From Rhabditoides inermis (Eukaryota > Nematoda > Chromadorea > Rhabditida > Rhabditidae), in NCBI GenBank assembly GCA_963966185.1, contig CAWZYM010000216.1:759501-823500 (forward strand): DNA of 64,000 bases, in the 5' to 3' direction. Both the position numbers and the translations under genes were made by a program. Below, piece by piece: positions 62,360 to 64,000 of the stretch (positions are counted from its first letter, which is position 1; each line of letters opens with the position of its first letter). The notes below the pieces were generated by a model. That model had not been told where the DNA came from and did not search any database. It saw only the letters and a program-made list of their open reading frames with translations.

Positions 62360-62790
62360 TCTCCCCGCCATCACTCTCCACTTCTCCTTCTCTTCTCCTT
62401 ACTTTCACATGGGTGCACGGCAATTTGCCGCCTCGTTTCAGGGATCTCATCCCCCAGCTTAAATATTGCTGTGATTTTTCATCTTCTCATCTTCTCTCCA
62501 AAACGCCCTTAGATATTTTGTAATGTATTCGTTTCCTTTTCAGCGCGTTAAAGCGGTGCTGCCGCGTTCGGAGCGACGAAAGAAGGTGCGTTTCGTGTAC
62601 TGTTTATCGTAATCGACGAGGATAGGCATACACGGGAGCAATAAATAACGAAAAGACAAATGCATGCTACCGTACATGCTACCGTAATATTTGGAGGTGC
62701 CTTTGTAAACGTATCCTGTTTCAGGTGCAGTCATCAACAATGCCCTTCCACACTCACCCCGTCACACAAGACTACCGCATCTCGCGAAAG
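61503..62790 (+). CDS. 5' part of a gene with N-myristoylation signal, possibly a protein kinase
   Basis: Exons 61503-61568 (MGNVESQKDDKKTNAFVALS, two more residues), 62544-62585 (RVKAVLPRSERRKK) and 62725-62790 (VQSSTMPFHTHPVTQDYRIS, two more residues) join in phase 0 and end with a GTGAGC donor. Gly2 with Ser6 fits the N-myristoylation pattern, and the following basic stretch would help membrane binding. The last residues (HPVTQDYRISRK) resemble the segment just before the glycine loop of MAPKAP-type kinases (for example a -DDY-x-v-s- sequence), so a kinase is a guess; the rest lies beyond the window. Confidence 0.55.
62306..62360. repeat. CT microsatellite
   Basis: (CT)n of about 45 bp in the first intron of the 61.5-kb gene; the frames across it are artefacts. 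Confidence 0.9.
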
Positions 62791-64000
62791 GTGAGCGCTT
62801 TTCAAATTGTATTTTGTCGTTACCTATGTTGTGCGATTTCAACCCGGAAATTTGGCGCTCGCGCGAGAGCCTCGAGCTTCAACAAGGTCCTGGTCCAAAT
62901 TTGATTTGGGCGACGAGACGCTCGCGAGGCACGTGGATACATCCTCATAGCCCTCTTGGCCCGCACATCTCCGAACCCTCGGTCTTTCCGGGTTCTCCGG
63001 TCCCCCCCCCCCCGCTTCCAATCAGATTAATCGGTTCGGCATGTGCCGCCGCCGATGTAAATAGGAAACACACAGCCGACAAAATGGCTCGCTTCGTGCT
63101 AAAACATTGACTCGACATTGTTACACCTGACCTCGGAGCAACATGCAAGCAGGGTTCACATTGATCTGTACTCTGTGACGCTGAGTCGCGGAGATCTTGG
63201 CCGCCCGAGCACCGGCCGGTGAATGATCGGTAGCGCGAAGAGAGATCATTGCGAGTCACAACTCTTCTCTCCCACGCAAGAGTGAACAGTGTCCGACGGG
63301 CGATTGTTTATTTGTGCTCGCTGCGCTTTTTTGTGGTTGGCGTCCGTCGGCTGCCGTCTCTCTCTTCTTATTGCGAGGGAGGGCGCGCGAATATAATGGC
63401 TTGGAGAGCCTCTTCGCGGGGATAAAGGAGGCCGGGAGGGGAGAATGCTCGCCTCTGCGATGACTCACACCCCGCGCAATACCCTAATGTTTGCGTGTGT
63501 GAATGGGATGGTGTGGGAGAAATTACACACCCGCCCTTGATGTGCCTTTCCATCCATTTCGGAATCGAATATCTGACCATCTGTGTGAATCAGATATGAC
63601 GACGAGGACAGACGTAGATTACATCACAGTTGCCGGTGACCCCCGTCCGCGAGAGAGAGAGAGAGAGAGAGAGTGTGCGAATGTTGTGCGCAACGGCGCT
63701 TGTGCGATAACAATGCGGATGTGATGGAAGATGATACAGACAGGGGGATGTATTATAATAGCATCATCATGTGATGACGAATAGTGGCAAGGGTCGTGTG
63801 CGATAACCCCCTTGCACTAATGTAAAAGATAACTGATTGGAGATTGGATTTTGATTGGAGAGGGCGTTTAGAGAGAGAGAGTGAGAGAGATTTTATTTTC
63901 GTTTCCGCCCGGCCGGTTTTGTAACATGCAGGGACATGCCGTAGTCTACTGCCCGATTGCCTCTTAATGGCGTAGTGGCGTAGTTTGAATGATCAGATGT
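62791..64000. other. Intron of the 61.5-kb gene, no exon recognised
   Basis: GC-rich sequence with a C run at 63003-63012 and GA microsatellites near 63650-63675 and 63870-63890. No open segment with host-like codon use and splice sites was found. Confidence 0.5.

Noticed and set aside
62155..62523. 122-codon plus frame with Leu/Ser run
   Set aside because: Built on the CT microsatellite in the first intron of the 61.5-kb gene.

Overview
The window is animal nuclear DNA. Genes are split into many short exons by GT-AG introns (a few GC-AG), often only 28-60 nt long, with TTTTCAG-type acceptors. The rest is simple repeats, satellites, foldback elements and transposons. A nematode host is my best guess (moderate confidence). 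It rests on intron style and on the proteasome subunit, whose sequence (for example the DFEFYK tail) looks nematode-like from memory. No ribosomal RNA, no CRISPR and no prokaryotic genes were seen.

Layout. (1) 1-8.5 kb, minus strand: most of a type II diacylglycerol kinase (PH end, two C1 domains, catalytic domain). (2) 8.8-19.2 kb, plus strand: a complete 18-exon, 624-codon mitochondrial ACAD9/VLCAD-type protein that has lost the usual acyl-CoA dehydrogenase signature motifs. Its introns hold a complete metallothionein gene on the opposite strand and a 1.9-kb Mutator-like element with a 9-bp target duplication. (3) 19.7-20.8 kb: a small four-exon gene whose frame is uncertain. (4) 21.8-27.9 kb: an almost fully resolved, intron-rich EnSpm/CACTA-type transposase gene and a 485-codon companion gene in the same direction. 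(5) 28.3-31.4 kb: a gene fragment (plus) and an unrecognised gene (minus). (6) 33-36.3 kb: a 22-bp satellite, then a 161-bp satellite that seems to be built from a coding exon and is interrupted by a 248-bp MITE. (7) 36.4-39.6 kb, minus: a complete 388-codon single-pass membrane protein of unknown function. (8) 39.8-40.5 kb: a foldback element with a tRNA-like core. (9) 40.86-56.15 kb: an LTR-internal-LTR-internal-LTR tandem dimer of a non-autonomous Ty3/gypsy-like element (exact 7,369-bp period, two differences noticed, one AAAG target duplication). (10) 56.7-60.5 kb, minus: complete 26S proteasome ATPase Rpt3 (PSMC4), 10 exons, with a 1.2-kb tRNA-bearing foldback in an intron. (11) 61.5-62.8 kb, plus: the first exons of a gene with an N-myristoylation signal, perhaps a protein kinase.

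The two signals most worth following are: (a) repeated 'echoes' of exon-intron junctions inside the neighbouring introns of both the DGK and ACAD genes, at least ten cases, which look like local tandem duplications that leave decoy splice sites; and (b) a reiterated module in the LTR element: a pyrimidine-rich stretch ending in TCTAG, a short hairpin, then the 20-mer GGCTTGTTATCGCCGCCCCA, found five times per 7.4-kb unit.

Gene models were built by hand from reading frame, splice consensus and phase; where all exon phases close and the total is a multiple of three I say so. Family names come from recognised motifs, not from a search.
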